The notes under the pieces are model-generated. The model searched no databases, was not told where the DNA came from, and saw only the letters and a list, made by a program, of their open reading frames with translations. Shown here piece after piece: positions 44,468 to 55,559 of a stretch of 64,000 nt of DNA. Every line of letters begins with the position of its first letter. Within the stretch, counting starts at the first letter, position 1. Origin of the DNA: Nansenia antarctica (taxonomy: Eukaryota > Chordata > Actinopteri > Argentiniformes > Microstomatidae); NCBI GenBank assembly GCA_963989245.1, contig OZ022348.1:29861623-29925622 (forward strand). The letters run 5' to 3'. A program made the translations under genes and the position numbers.

Positions 44468-46388
44468 AGAATAGCGAAGACGAGAGGAGACAAGCATTAT
44501 AAGCAGTTGACACTGGCACAGAGCTTGTCTGGCAGTGGATCTGCAAGGAGTGTGGTGCCGATCAGGTCAACTGCAAGCAGATCTGGTGCAGGAGATGCGC
44601 CAAATGTTGCAGATGGTGAGAACCGGAGCAACGCGCAATGCTACACTCGTGGTAGCATTGCTGGACCATCGGAGCCACATCGCCGCGACTCTTCAAACGA
44701 GTGGTTGCCATCCGGATCGGCTAGCAGCAGGGAATCCTCTCCAGATCAGCGCGGATCCACGATCCAAGACAAAAATGCGAGTGTGAAAAGCAACGGTAAA
44801 CATATATAAATATCATTACACTACACTACACTATTACACTATTACTATTACACTACATCATTACAAAGCAATAAAACATATATTTTGTATAAAATGGTAT
44901 ATATTTCAATATTTTACAGTCCCTGAATCGAGCAGAGGACGTGCCTCAACCAGAGGGTGTGCTGCAAGGAGACGGCTGTCTTCAGAGAAAGATGCTGGTT
45001 GGGGTCAGGGTGAGTGGCAACCCACAAAGGTTCCATTCACGGCAACCCCTGGACCCCAGAATGCTGCTGCAGAGCTGGAATCTGACCTGCCGGTTGATTT
45101 CCTAGAGCTGCTTATTACTGATGAGCTGCTGCAGCACATTGCAGATCAAACCAACCTGTATGCCCAGCAGTTTTTACAGGCACATCCCGACACTCTGCCA
45201 CACTCCAGAGGGAGGTTATGGAAACCGGTGACAGTCCCAGAACTGAAACAATTCTTTGGACTCACTTTCATCACCGGTTACATAAAAAAGCCAAATCTAG
45301 AAATGTATTGGAGTGTGGATCAACAGGACGCCACTCCATACTTCAATAAAACCATGCCCAGGAACAGGTTCCAGCTCATCTGGAAGTTCCTCCACTACAA
45401 CAATAATGCATCACAGGACGCCACAGATAAAATGTATAAAGTGCGTCCTGTTTTAGATCATGTTGTAGCCAAATTCAAAGAGCTGTATCAGCCCTTTGAA
45501 AGTATCTGCATTGATGAAGGAATGATGCAGTGGCGTGGCCGCCTATCATTCAAAGTGTATAACCCTCAGAAGCCGGTGAAGTATGGAATTAAATCCTACA
45601 TACTGTGTGACTCTTATACTGGGTATTGTTTTAACATGAAGCCTTATGTTGGCCAGCATAACACACTCCCAGACACAGTGTTCTCCCTCCTTGACCGTCT
45701 CACAGGACACGGATACACACTGTACATGGACAACTTCTACAACTCTGTTCAACTGTGTGAGCAGTTGATCAAAGCCAACACCAACGTCTGCGGAACACTG
45801 CGAAAAAACAGGGGGGAACCGCAGATCATAAGGGAGCCGACAAAGGCCGACTTGGGTGTGGAGGGGAGGCTGGTGCGGCACAATGGCAGGGTGCTGTTTA
45901 TGGCATGGCAGGACAAGCGTCTGGTGAGGATGGTGACAACCTGCCACCATGACAGCATGCAGAGGGTGGAGGTGTGGCAGAAGGGGAAGAAGGAGAAGGT
46001 GGGTCAGCTCAAACCGGAGTGTGTTGTGGCATACAATGCCTGCATGAATGGGGTGGACAAACTTGACCAGAACATTGCATACTACCCATTCATTAGGAAA
46101 ACACTCAACTGGTCAAAAAAGTTTGTGGCGTACTTGTTTCAGCTTTGTGTGTTCAATGCCTATGTGCTGTACAAGGCCAGGAACCCGGGGAAGTGCAAAA
46201 CACACTTGGAGTTCATGAGGAGGGTGGCGAGGTCGTGGACTGAAAAAACCTATGTAGCGGAGGAGGAGGAGGAGGAGGAGAGAGAGGAAGAGGAGGAGAG
46301 AGGAGGAGGGGGGAGAGAGGAGGAGGAGGAGGAGGAAAAAGGAGGTCCGACAAACCAGGGCAGCAAGACAGAGAGACCCAGACAGTAG
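44468..46388 (+). pseudogene. piggyBac (PGBD-like) transposase, DDD triad intact, C-terminus out of frame
   Basis: Two exons, ...-44795 and 44920-46388, join in phase across a GTAAAC...TTACAG intron. They give about 590 residues without internal stops. The domain has LKQFFGLTFITGYIKKPNLE, and the three catalytic aspartates lie in SICIDEGMMQWRGR, TLYMDNFYNSVQL and ACMNGVDKLDQNIAYYP. An in-frame ATG is missing: upstream of TLAQSLSGSGSAR the frame is closed by TAG at 44465. A (GAG)n expansion at 46258-46340 adds a poly-Glu tract. The stop at 46386-46388 precedes the cysteine-rich C-terminal finger (ARKCRVCIRRGKRRETRMWC, HSGECFKAYHTEKKYY at 46402-46587), which is in another frame. The element is therefore recently inactivated rather than ancient. 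Confidence 0.85.
46258..46340 (+). repeat. GAG/GGA microsatellite in the piggyBac ORF
   Basis: The tract encodes a Glu-rich run in the transposase frame. Length change here is the likely cause of the shift that separates the C-terminal zinc-binding domain. Confidence 0.9.
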
Positions 46389-47185
46389 GCTGGATGGCCG
46401 GATGGCCAGGCATGAGTTGGAACGCTTAAGGCCCACCAGCAATAACACACAGCCAGCAAGAAAATGTAGGGTCTGCATTCGAAGGGGTAAAAGGAGAGAG
46501 ACCAGAATGTGGTGCAGGTCCTGCCATGTATCCCTGCACTCAGGAGAGTGCTTCAAAGCCTACCACACAGAAAAAAAATATTATTGAGTGATGATTCTAA
46601 ATGTTCTAAATCTGTGAATAAATGTAGTTATTTTGTCATCAAAAGCCTTTTTTCCTGTGTTGTTTTTATTGTTTCATAGAAGTAAACAACTTTTCAGATG
46701 TTTGAGGTGTCACTAAAACTAAAATATGTGGACGTCAGTCACCGTTTTGCTTGAATTTGCTTCTCTGCAGAAAAAGCTCGTTTTCTGTTTATTGGTCAAA
46801 ATCAGGTGTTTTTGCTGAAACCACCCTATGTTCTACGGCCGATTTCTAAACACTCAAAGAGGCTAGAAACAAACTTTCTTTTTCTGATGAAAGAAGAGAG
46901 TCTAAAGTCTTGGTAGATATGTTCAATGTTTATGTAGTCCGAAAAGTCAATATTTGGTGGGTCTTCAAAGTTCAGCGAAAATGCCCCAAAAGTCTGGCAG
47001 TATGGAGCTCTCCGCTCTGAACATGGCTGGCAGTCAAAGAGTTAATAAATTAATATTTACTACTGTGGTGATATCAGCAGCAGGCTACAAACAATCATAT
47101 TGTCATGATGGCATAGTGGTATTGACCGCTGCCATAGTATTTATTCGTCATTTTAAGACCGTGGTTCAAATCCTTCTTCTGCTGG

Positions 47186-47530
47186 ATGACATTTGCAAGC
47201 GCCGTCTTCCTAATGTTGCACCAACGCGGTGGCAATATACATCGAGGTTGGTCAAATGCAGTCTTTGAGAAGAGAGTTGCCCTAAAGGAACTGTTTGACC
47301 ACATACCGGAAAATCATGAGGAGTATGATGGGGATACTGTGCCTAGCACAGAAGGATTTAATGCAGGTCTGGATGATTTTGAGTTTTGCTTTCTGCTTGA
47401 AACATTCAATGGGATTGTTAAGCATTCAGATGTGCTCTTTGGAATACTACAGAAACAAACATTGGATGTACAATTCTGTCTGACAAGGGTGAACGAGTTT
47501 TGTGACAAAATTGAGCGAGAGAGGTGCCGG
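47186..47530 (+). pseudogene. hAT (ZMYM1-like) core fragment
   Basis: RRLPNVAPTRWQYTSRLV and, after a small frameshift, AVFEKRVALKELFDHIPENH, GFNAGLDDFEFCFLLETFNG and VLFGILQKQTLDVQFCL match the segment of fish ZMYM1-like hAT proteins that follows the catalytic core. It stops at EFCDKIERER, where a Tc1-like fragment begins. Confidence 0.7.
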
Positions 47531-47639
47531 TCTAGTCAGGAAGAGTTGAGTGCCACCTGCCAAGCTGTGGTGGGAGGACCCATGTGGGTTGATTGCCGAG
47601 CCGGGACACTTGGCATAGAGGGAGAACAGTGGGGACCCT

Positions 47640-47960
47640 GGGACAGTCGTGCAGCTCGGTTGGCATTTGCCGGAGAACACCAGGATTTGCAGGTTCGTCA
47701 TTCGCGCCCCGTTCACTTCGCAGAAGAGAGCGGGTTCAGGCTGAGCACACGTGACGGACGTGACGGAGTCTGGAGACGCAGTGGCGAATGTTATGCTGCC
47801 TGCAACATCATCCAGCATGACCGGTTTGGTTATATGGCGCGATTCCGAGTTGTTGTAATGTTGTTGAAAAATGTATGTAATTGTATGTTTTTGATATCTG
47901 CCTAATAAAGTTGCCTCCTAAAATCCAACCCCTCGTCCACGTCGTAGGAGGCGGAAACGG
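47640..47960 (+). pseudogene. Tc1/mariner-like transposase fragment
   Basis: HFAEESGFRLSTRDGRDGVW and CYAACNIIQHDRFG match the region around the first catalytic Asp of Tc1-like transposases (usual form FxDESxF). Here a Glu stands at the Asp position. It ends in an AATAAA-containing tail near 47903. No other DDE residue is preserved. Confidence 0.65.
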
Positions 47961-47966
47961 ATACGT

Positions 47967-48320
47967 TACAGGTGACGTTTATAGTGCAGCAGATTAAATC
48001 AATATTTCATAAGAATCGTTCACTTGGTGATACAAGCACCAAATTTGGCACAAATGATGTCCAGGATGTACTTTCTAAGAAAAGTACGGTTTCCAGCTTA
48101 AAATCCAAGATGGCTGCCACTTTTCAAGATGGCCGCCTCATCAGATGCAAAATAACGTTTTTTGGAGTAGAACTTGAATGAACAGAAATGGGTTAATGGT
48201 CCAAACATCAAAATGAATGTATCCTTACTGGAACTCAATTGTGTCAATTGAATTCCAATATGACCCACCAGTTTTCAAGATGGTGGCTATTACGTAACTC
48301 AAAATAAGCGTTTTTGGAAG
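47967..48320 (+). repeat. Interspersed repeat, left copy, inverted relative to the copy near 55.5 kb
   Basis: It contains TATAGTGCAGCAGATTAA, TTGGTGATACAAGCACCAAA and AGAAAAGTACGGTTTCCA. All three occur in the same order on the opposite strand at 55370-55530. Identity extends about 190 bases with small indels. The downstream part has AAGATGGC repeats. Confidence 0.85.
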
Positions 48321-48439
48321 CTGTCTGATCACAGATATTGCATTAAATTGAAGTGCAGCATTCATCACCATTAATTGAGATGATGTGGTCAACCATCTGT
48401 CGACATCACTGCTGTGAAACTCACCATGGGGTTCAGTCC

Positions 48440-50062
48440 ACCATGCAGAGAAGAAGCGAGGTCTTGAATTTGAAGTGGGCATTACCTCACTCTTGCCCCT
48501 TCTTCGTGATGAGGCACATTCTGTTGCCACAGTGAGGCATTCCATGAACAAAGTCAGGGATGCTATTGCACACCTCAACCCAAACCAGGTTCCCGTGATA
48601 ACTGCAGACCAGCCTATTTATGCTCTTGCCAAACAAGTCCAGTGGCACTGGCCTGACCTGTAGCCTATGGCGAGGACAAATTTGTTGTAATGTTTGGTGG
48701 ACTCCACATAGAGATGGCTGCATTCAGATCACTGGGGACCCTGCTTCAGAGTAGTGGGTGGACAGGTGCTCTTGTGGAGGCTGGGGTAGCTTCTTCTGGA
48801 AAAGCTGACTCCTTTCTTTCTGCCTCAAGTGTCACAAGAACACGCCTAATGCACCAAGTTACAGCATGTTGTCTCTACATGCTCCGAAAGGAAGCATATG
48901 AGTACCATTGTGCAGAGGAGAATGAAGGAGCCCTGAATTTCAGTGACTGGTGTGAGAAACGCAGGGAGGAGAGCCCCCAGTTTCAATTCTGGGAGCTTGT
49001 GTTGTCAATGGAATTGGTGGTTTTCTCTTTGGTCAGATCTTTCAGAGAAGCTAACTTCAACTTGTATTGTAAAGCACTGTCTGCTCTAATTCCATTCTTC
49101 TTTGCAAACAACAATGTGAACTATGCTCGATGGCTCCCCATCCACCTCAGAGACATGGCGTCTTTGGAGCAAACTCATCCTCAGGTTTTCCATGAATTTC
49201 AGCTTGGAAAGTTTGTGGTCCACAAGACTCACAGGGAGTTCTCAGGCTTACCCATTGACCAAGCTCACGAGCAGGCCAATGCAGTTGTTAAAGGTGATGG
49301 TGGTGCCATTGGCCTTACAGAGGATCCATCTGCACTGAGGCGGTGGATGGTGTCTGGACCAGAAGTTAGCCAGTTAGTCAACCAGTATGAGTTGGCATCT
49401 CAAGTCAAAGAAGCAAACAAAGATGTCAGGCATCATGAGCAGACCAGTCAGTCTCAGAAGTCCTTCACTGACTAGGTCCAAAAGTTGTTTGATGTGATGA
49501 AGGATTTGGGCAATCCTTTCCAGGAAGAGTCCAAAGATCTGCTCACATTGGACACAAAAACCATCGCACATCCCAGTGCTGCTGAGCTTGTAAGAACTCA
49601 CTTTGAGAAAGGTCAAGCTGCCTTCAGAGACTTTTTCAATGGTCTGGGGGATGAGGGTTCCTTCTATAAGCCCATTAAAAAGAACAAAGCCGACTTCTTT
49701 CGCCAAGAGGCAGCTGCAGCTTCCAGTGACATGAAGAAGCAGGTACTCAAAGATGACTGTCGTCTGTTCTCGCAGCTTTTTATATCGTGCCAATTACGAG
49801 AGTGTGACCTGCTTGAGTTCTTTAAGCATGAGAATCAACCTTTCCCTGCTGCACTGAGTGACACTCCACTCTGGCCAGAAGTCTCAGGTTTCAAAAATTC
49901 TGGAAGCTACCATTTCTCCTCCTGACAAACAACCAGAATGTGATGCCATTATCATTGATGGTTCCTCTCTTGTGCATTCATTGTCTCCTACGACATCAAA
50001 GACCTTTGAGGAATATGCTGTCCAGGATGTAGTTCCAAAAATCCAGACCTCAAAGTATGAGC
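48440..50062 (+). pseudogene. Repeat-family ORF with possible nuclease-like motif, function unknown
   Basis: The blocks belong to a protein family I recognise only as repetitive uncharacterised ORFs in fish and cnidarians: VGITSLLPLLRDEAHSVATV, NPNQVPVITADQPIYALAKQ, MFGGLHIEMAAFRSLGTLLQ, FFANNNVNYARWLPIHLRDM, IDQAHEQANAVVKGDGGAIG, ALRRWMVSGPEVSQLV and, near the end, CDAIIIDGSSLVHSLSP. The last motif resembles the DGS start of PIN/FEN-type nucleases, which is only a suggestion. The frame is broken between 48663 and 48690, by TAG at 49473-49475 and by a shift near 49860. It is then cut by a SINE at about 50070. It sits just inside the left copy of the interspersed repeat and may be that element's ORF. 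Confidence 0.65.
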
Positions 50063-50067
50063 ACCCA

Positions 50068-50466
50068 CATTTTTTTTTATTATATATATTTTTTTCAGAT
50101 TTTATCCCCTTTTTTCACCCAATTTGGTAGCCAATTGAACCCAACCTAGCATCCAATTATCCCCTGCCTATTGCATAGGATCCGCCGCACGACCCCGTGG
50201 CCGGCAGTCCCAGAGGAGGCCGCCAGGCAGACTAGCTGACTGGCTCCTCGAGCCCAGCACCGTTATTCCGGCACCTAGGGGGCGGTGTTGCGCGACGGAT
50301 CCTTGTCCGGAAATACTCCTATACCGGCCCTCGGGAGCGGCCGCCCAATATGCCTCTCCCCGTGTGTGCCCCAGCCATATCCGGATCTGGCGAGCTGGGA
50401 TTCGAACCCAGTCCCCGGTGGGCAGTATGCACTAGTGGCCAGTGCTTAGACCGCTACACCACCCAA
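50068..50466 (-). repeat. tRNA-derived SINE, minus orientation
   Basis: Read on the minus strand, the head has box A TAGCGGTCTAAGCACTGG and box B GGTTCGAATCCCAGC. A GC-rich body and a conserved tail (CCAATTTGGTAGCCAATT on plus) follow, then a T-run on plus (A tail) at about 50068-50095. It interrupts the repeat-family ORF. Confidence 0.85.
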
Positions 50467-50485
50467 AAATAAGGGGTTAAAAATA

Positions 50486-50576
50486 AGCTGGCCCCTTCAG
50501 CCTGTGAAAATAAAATAAAAAGGCCCCTTCAGCCTGTGAAAATAAAATAAAAAGGCCCCTTCAGCCTGTGAAAACG
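50486..50576. repeat. Three tandem copies of a 33-bp unit
   Basis: The units contain GGCCCCTTCAGCCTGTGAAA followed by ATAAAATAAAAA. The third copy is partial. Confidence 0.9.
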
Positions 50577-50579
50577 ATG

Positions 50580-50993
50580 AAAATGTCTAGATGTCCTCGT
50601 CCATCTCGATCAAACTGTCCTCGTCCAAAATGTCCTGCTCAAGGCATAATTTTTGTCCATTGCCGTGTGATGTCAAAATGAAATCCTCGATCTACTCAAA
50701 ATCAAGTTGTCGCTTGAGTTTTTTGTGTGGAATCGTGTGTAAGACAACCCTGGGTAAATTTTTCCTCAGAATTCTGGGGGTTAGGGTTGGTGAAAAGAAG
50801 ATGCGGTCCTCATTCTGAATAATTTCTTTTTTTAAAATTAAGGGCATAAAGATTTGATGAGTGTCTTTGGAATAATTCCATTGACAATCCACACAAATGA
50901 TGCTTTCAGCTGTGTAGTTGTCATAACCGTTTAATAATCATATTAATGGTGATTACCACTGATTTCATCAGGTTGTAGCCACATAATACTTAC
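50580..50993 (-). other. Possible last exon of the recombinase gene or unrelated ORF
   Basis: A minus-strand open frame (about 50692-50905) reads VDCQWNYSKDTHQIFMPLIL and KNLPRVVLHTIPHKKLKRQL after an acceptor-like ACTACACAG. I do not recognise it. Its splice phase does not match the last confident recombinase exon, so the connection is unproven. Confidence 0.3.
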
Positions 50994-53900
50994 GGGAGGA
51001 ACAGTTGGCATAACACCTGAAACACCTGGAGACTCAGGGTCTGACTGTGGATTACAAAAAGGTGTTCTGTTTATTTAGCATTCAGGATATCACTTATTTG
51101 AACTTAAATACATTTGTCCATGATTGGGTAGCAATGAAACTCATTGTAGGTCTATCTATTGTATGCATTTAACTGAACAAAACAGTGCTACAATACTTGC
51201 AAAAATATAATGCTCACATCCTGCTTTGTTTCCTCCCTCTCTTCGTCCTCATCATCCTCTTCCTGTTCTTCCGAATCTTGATGATCCTCTCTTTCCCCCT
51301 CTTCCTCTTCTTCAGAATCATCAGAATCGGAAGAATCTTGAACCCTAACCCGAAGGAACTTCCCCTTCCTTTTGCTCTGCTTTTCCACCGCACGCTCGCA
51401 CATGGTCCTCCTTTGATGGAGGTCTTCTGCCGTGGCATTGGCCTGGTAAAATCTCGCACTAGTGTCCGCGTCATGGCACATAAGCTCACTAATTTTATTC
51501 GTTTCCTCTTTCCCATAAGTACGCCGGGCCTGCGACAAAGATACAATGGTAAATGGACTGCATTTACTGCATTTCTGGTTGCTGGGCGAGGACTCTACCT
51601 CCTGAGTCACTGCCACCCAACAAGTTCATCAATTAATTAACCACATTCCAAAATATTTAAATAAAAACTAGAAATGTTTGCTTACATGTGTTGCCATTGA
51701 TGCCCTGAGCTGGCTAAAGGTGGGCTTGCCTGGTAGGCCCATCCTGGCCCACTCCTGCCGAAAGTATTGCGGCAGCCTCGTGCACCGGCCGCCGGCATTG
51801 TTGTGGAAGAAATATTTTGAATGCTGACCATGCATTTTCGGGCGGAGAACCAGGTATGCCTTCATCCAGCCTATTTCTTCCTTTTTGACTGGCAAGGCGG
51901 CACCACCAAACCGCCTATTTGTCTTGTGTTCCAATACCTATTAAATAATACATTTGGGTTAGACTAAAGAGCTACCACGAGCTACCAATTAGTTACTACT
52001 AGGAATTTACCAGCAATTACCATTACTTACCGGTAGTTAATAGTAGTAGTTACGGATGCTTTTATATATTACAAACACAGACAATGTCAATACACAGGCA
52101 TAGAAATGCATGCCGTCCACCAGACAGGCTGAAAGCTAAGCTGTTGGACATTATGTTGGAAAAGGTGTGCTTTCAATGACCAACCACTAGATGGCCCTAG
52201 AGCTCCTATGCAATATGGAGCAATAGAATGGAATGGAATCATGTGTTGTATGCCATACCAACAGGCTTTAAGCCATACCCATTCACTCATATAGCACTCA
52301 TATAGCATCCAACATGTGTAATATAACATAACCATATAACTTTTAAGGTATTAGTCCCTATCAATAATAAACATTGTGGGCTCACTATATGCACACTACA
52401 AGCTATCAGTGCTGGTAGTCAGAGAGAGAAGGAGAGCATTGTGAAGAGGTGGAGCACTGGCTCAGTGGTAAGCACTGTGCCCTCACAGCGAAAATGACCC
52501 GATTCACACCCTGGTTTGATTCTCACCCTGGCCATGCCCTTTCTGTGTGTTGTCCTTTATTTAAATAGGTGATCACATTGAGATCGGAATCTCTTTTTCA
52601 ACTGAGACCTATATGCATACGTAAGAAGAGTCATTTCAATGCCTATAAAACGCCAGGGACTAGTAACATAAAAGTGGATGTGTGTCTATTGTATATTACA
52701 TAAGGTGGACGCAATATCAAATTAATACAAAATATATACTCACTCTTATGACCTCGCGGCCATCTGAGTCCACCTCCTCCACTGTCATGTTGGTCAGTAC
52801 CCCTGTCCTATGGCCAGTTAAGGCCAAGAAGTACCCACCCAGCAGGCCGAAGAAGCGTTCTTTGAGGTTGTTATCTCCTCGTTGCACTTTCATTTTCTCT
52901 GCAGAAAGCACAAAAACAATAAATCATTTGTCTCCACCCTACCCCTTTGTCCAGCACCAGACTGTAAAGCAATTTATGAATTTAACATATGAAGGCCCAT
53001 TAAAGGTCTGAAGGACCATCCAAGATGCCTGTGCATAATACTAAATATTTATTTTGAAAAAGGTACCCTTGAGCAAGACACTTAACTCTGATTGCTGTAT
53101 AAATGGAAAACATCTAGCTACTCACGTAGAACAGCTTTAATCTGGCCTGGGGCCTTCTTTATTAGTCTCCAGTGAGCGTCGACACTGAGGAGGTTTTCAG
53201 ATTTTTGTTGGCGAACCTTCTGGCGCCTCGCCACAACATCCCTGCTGAGGTCCTTCATCCTACATTTTAGTTCTTGCCAGATCCGGCTGAGGGACCGTTG
53301 GGAGACCCTTACAGGCTCTGGCCTCATATCCTTCAAATACTTGATGAACGTCATGACGTCCATCACGTACTGTCGAATTGTAGTGACAGCTAAGTCCTTC
53401 GAATGGAGGACGCCAACCCATCTAAGACAAATACATATTATGTATTTATTTATTTATTATATTTAGGTTAGCAGGGACACACACATATGGGCAATTTGGT
53501 AAGTCCAATCCACCTAGCATGCATGTCTTTGAACTGTGGGAGGAAACAAATGCAGGTAACAGCCCATACAAATGGCAAACATGTTTTTCTCTTATGTTTA
53601 CTCACTCCCGAGCCAGTTTTGTGTCATTGAGGTGACTCATTGTAACGGGCGGGATCCGCCCTTGAGCCATATGCACCACAAACGAATTTATGCGGGACTT
53701 CGTTTGCGCAGCATTTTCACTCTTCTTCCTTGTAGGATTTAGCCCTGTGACATGGCTGTGATATTCCTTTAGAATTTTCACTGAAGAAGACAGAAAAGTT
53801 CAGATCAGTCAGAGTAATGAAAATGCAGAATAACCTAAACTAGAATTTAAGTCTATAAATAAATAAAAAAACAACAACCACAACCTTCAGCAACCACACT

Positions 53901-55178
53901 AATAATGGCATTATAATTACACTTACTGTAACGAGGAACGCCGGCTTGTTTCGTTTTGGGGGACCTTGAAATTTTTTTTTTGCGCATCCGTTCGTCCGGT
54001 GTTGGCCTCACGGAGTCGAGTTTTCCCTGAAGAATCTCCAGGCTCCTCTTCATTACCTGGTTCTCCACCCAAATTTGCCTGCACTGTGTGCATCCAACAG
54101 GAATGGGGGTTGAGGGTGGCCTGCAATGTGGGCAATGTGGGCATCCTCTAATGGGTGTTGAGGTTCCGGGTGTTGAGGGTCCGGGCGTTGAGGGTCTGGG
54201 GGTTGAGGGGCCGCGGGGGTTGAGGGGGCCTGCTTGCTTCTTGAGGAGAGCACCATCCGGCCCCTCCTCAATCTCCCTCTCTGCCCCTGCTTCACCCTCT
54301 GGCCCCTCCTCATCCAGCCCCTCCTCACGCTCTGCCGCCAGGTCACCTGGGTACCTCTCGGATGACCTCCGGGCCGCCTCAACCACTGCCTCCTCATCGA
54401 TTCTGTCAAGGTCACTGACCATTGGCAGGGTTGGATTTGTGGTCCTCCTTTAAAATATAGCGGTCCTTAGCCTGCTTCGTAATGAGCTCGATTGCGTCAG
54501 ACTTGGGAAGAAATAAGAAGAGCTGAGAACCTTTTCGGTAACACTTTACATTACAGATTGACAAGAACAGGGTATTGACATGTTTGGGATGTTGGTGGGT
54601 GGGTTGGTTATAATGAGTGGGCTACTTATAGAGGGGTTGTTGGAGAATGTTGGGCAGTTATAGCTGGTGGCCATAGTTGGGTAGTTGGTGAGTGTGGAGT
54701 AGTTTTAGTGAGTGGGGTATCTGTAGTGGGGTGATAAGCCCATTTTTAGGCTCAATGGGGATAACAACTTACAGATAAAAGGTGTCGCTTCAAAAGATGG
54801 CGCTTTAAGCGTACCACCTGCTTCGCCGGGCACTTAGACACCGGGCAGTCCAGTTTTGTGCTGAAGCTATTTAAATCAGGACAAAAACACATGGTAAGTG
54901 CACTTCACACTTGCTCACCCGCTCTATGGGAGCATATAACTGACATAATTCAGATAATGCTCTTTGACTCAAATTGATGAAAAATGCCCAGACCAATATA
55001 ATGATTTGTGAGGCCCAAAAGCCTGTCATTGCATTTCCCCATTAACTTACTGGCCATTGTCCAGCTTGAGCAGGAGGCGCAATTCTTCTTTATTTGTGCA
55101 TAGGTGTGTGACTCTGAGGTGCTGCCTTAAGCAGACGTATTCTGAGCAGCACAGTGGACACTTGCACATGCGTGGCAT
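50994..55178 (-). CDS. C2H2 zinc-finger tyrosine recombinase (Crypton-like), multi-exon, apparently open
   Basis: Minus-strand exons: 55051-55178 (MPRMCKCPLCCSEYVCLRQH, a C2H2 finger), 54773-54866 (LDCPVSKCPAKQVV, RLKRHLLKRH, a second finger), then 53927-54422, 53606-53780, 53126-53421, 52744-52898, 51686-51937, 51218-51529 and 50994-51044. The last seven join in phase into 579 codons with no stop, all with GT-AG borders. Content: acidic N-terminus, Pro-rich TPGPSTP repeats, a GCPHCPHC/GCTQC cysteine cluster, a SAM-like helical region (QYVMDVMTFIKYLKDMRP) and the catalytic domain. Box I Arg is in LALTGHRTGVLTNMTVEEV. Box II is TFSQLRASMATHV, with Ser where the canonical HxLR has His. The final MCHDADTSARFYQ holds a His and the probable nucleophilic Tyr. 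The C-terminus is Glu/Asp-rich. How the finger exons join 54422 is unclear (a 54420-54501 segment is in another frame). The nearest known group is Crypton DNA transposons. Confidence 0.75.
52440..52545 (+). repeat. tRNA-like SINE head in recombinase intron
   Basis: TGGCTCAGTGGTAAGCACTG (box A) and GGTTTGATTCTCACC (box B) are spaced as in a tRNA-derived SINE. The stems do not pair as a tRNA. Confidence 0.5.
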
Positions 55179-55202
55179 CTGTTATAGAATTTTCAGGGAG
55201 AG

Positions 55203-55278
55203 ACCTCTCTTGGTCTAATGGTTAGCGCGGCCGTCGGTTATGTGGGAGGTCGGGGTTCGACTCCCGCATGGGGCGAGT
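55203..55278 (+). repeat. tRNA-derived SINE head or tRNA pseudogene
   Basis: TTGGTCTAATGGTTAGCGCG (box A) and GGGGTTCGACTCCCG (box B) are very well preserved. The 5' CTCTCTT and 3' GGGGCGAG ends do not form an acceptor stem, so I do not call a functional tRNA gene. Confidence 0.6.
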
Positions 55279-55369
55279 TACACTAGAAGATTCCCGTTCG
55301 CTACAATATATTTCAATGTATAGGCCATCAAAATAGGATTATTCAGTCAAAAACGTTGTTTGAATCCAT

Positions 55370-55554
55370 TTCGAATGGCGGCCATCTTGAAAAATGGTGG
55401 CCATTTTGTTTTTTCAAGTGGAAACCGTACTTTTCTGAGAGAGTAGGTCCCAAAGCACTTGTGTGCCAAATTTGGTGCTTGTATCACCAAGCGAACGATT
55501 ATTTCATTAATCTGCTGCACTATTAGCTCACTAGTAGCAGCACCTGTGATTTAC
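55370..55554 (-). repeat. Interspersed repeat, right copy, inverted relative to 47967-48160
   Basis: Read on the minus strand it runs TAGTGCAGCAGATTAATG, TTGGTGATACAAGCACCAAA, AGAAAAGTACGGTTTCCA and AAGATGGCCGCCAT, in the order of the left copy. Both copies face inwards. Confidence 0.85.
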
Positions 55555-55559
55555 CTGGC

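Larger units (their letters stand above)
44276..47041 (+). mobile_element. piggyBac element, nearly complete
   Basis: The right border is followed by TTAA (47042-47045), the left border by GTAA (44272-44275), a one-base decay of the TTAA target. The termini are inverted: left CGTTGACTGCCAAAG, right (opposite strand) CTCTTTGACTGCCAGCC. The length is 2.77 kb, with a central two-exon transposase gene and a 3' UTR of about 450 bases. It inserted into a ZBED1-like hAT remnant. Confidence 0.85.

Noticed and set aside
46113..46556. Leu/Ser-rich minus ORFs opposite piggyBac
   Set aside because: They are the complement of the GAG repeat and of the transposase C-terminus.
51188..51640. Plus-strand 151-codon hydrophobic ORF
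   Set aside because: It is antisense to the Glu/Asp-rich last exon of the recombinase, so its Phe/Leu run is a mirror of acidic codons, not membrane segments.
55203..55278. Functional tRNA gene
   Set aside because: Box A and B are good but the acceptor stem does not pair and there is no terminator T-run at the right place; a SINE head is more likely.
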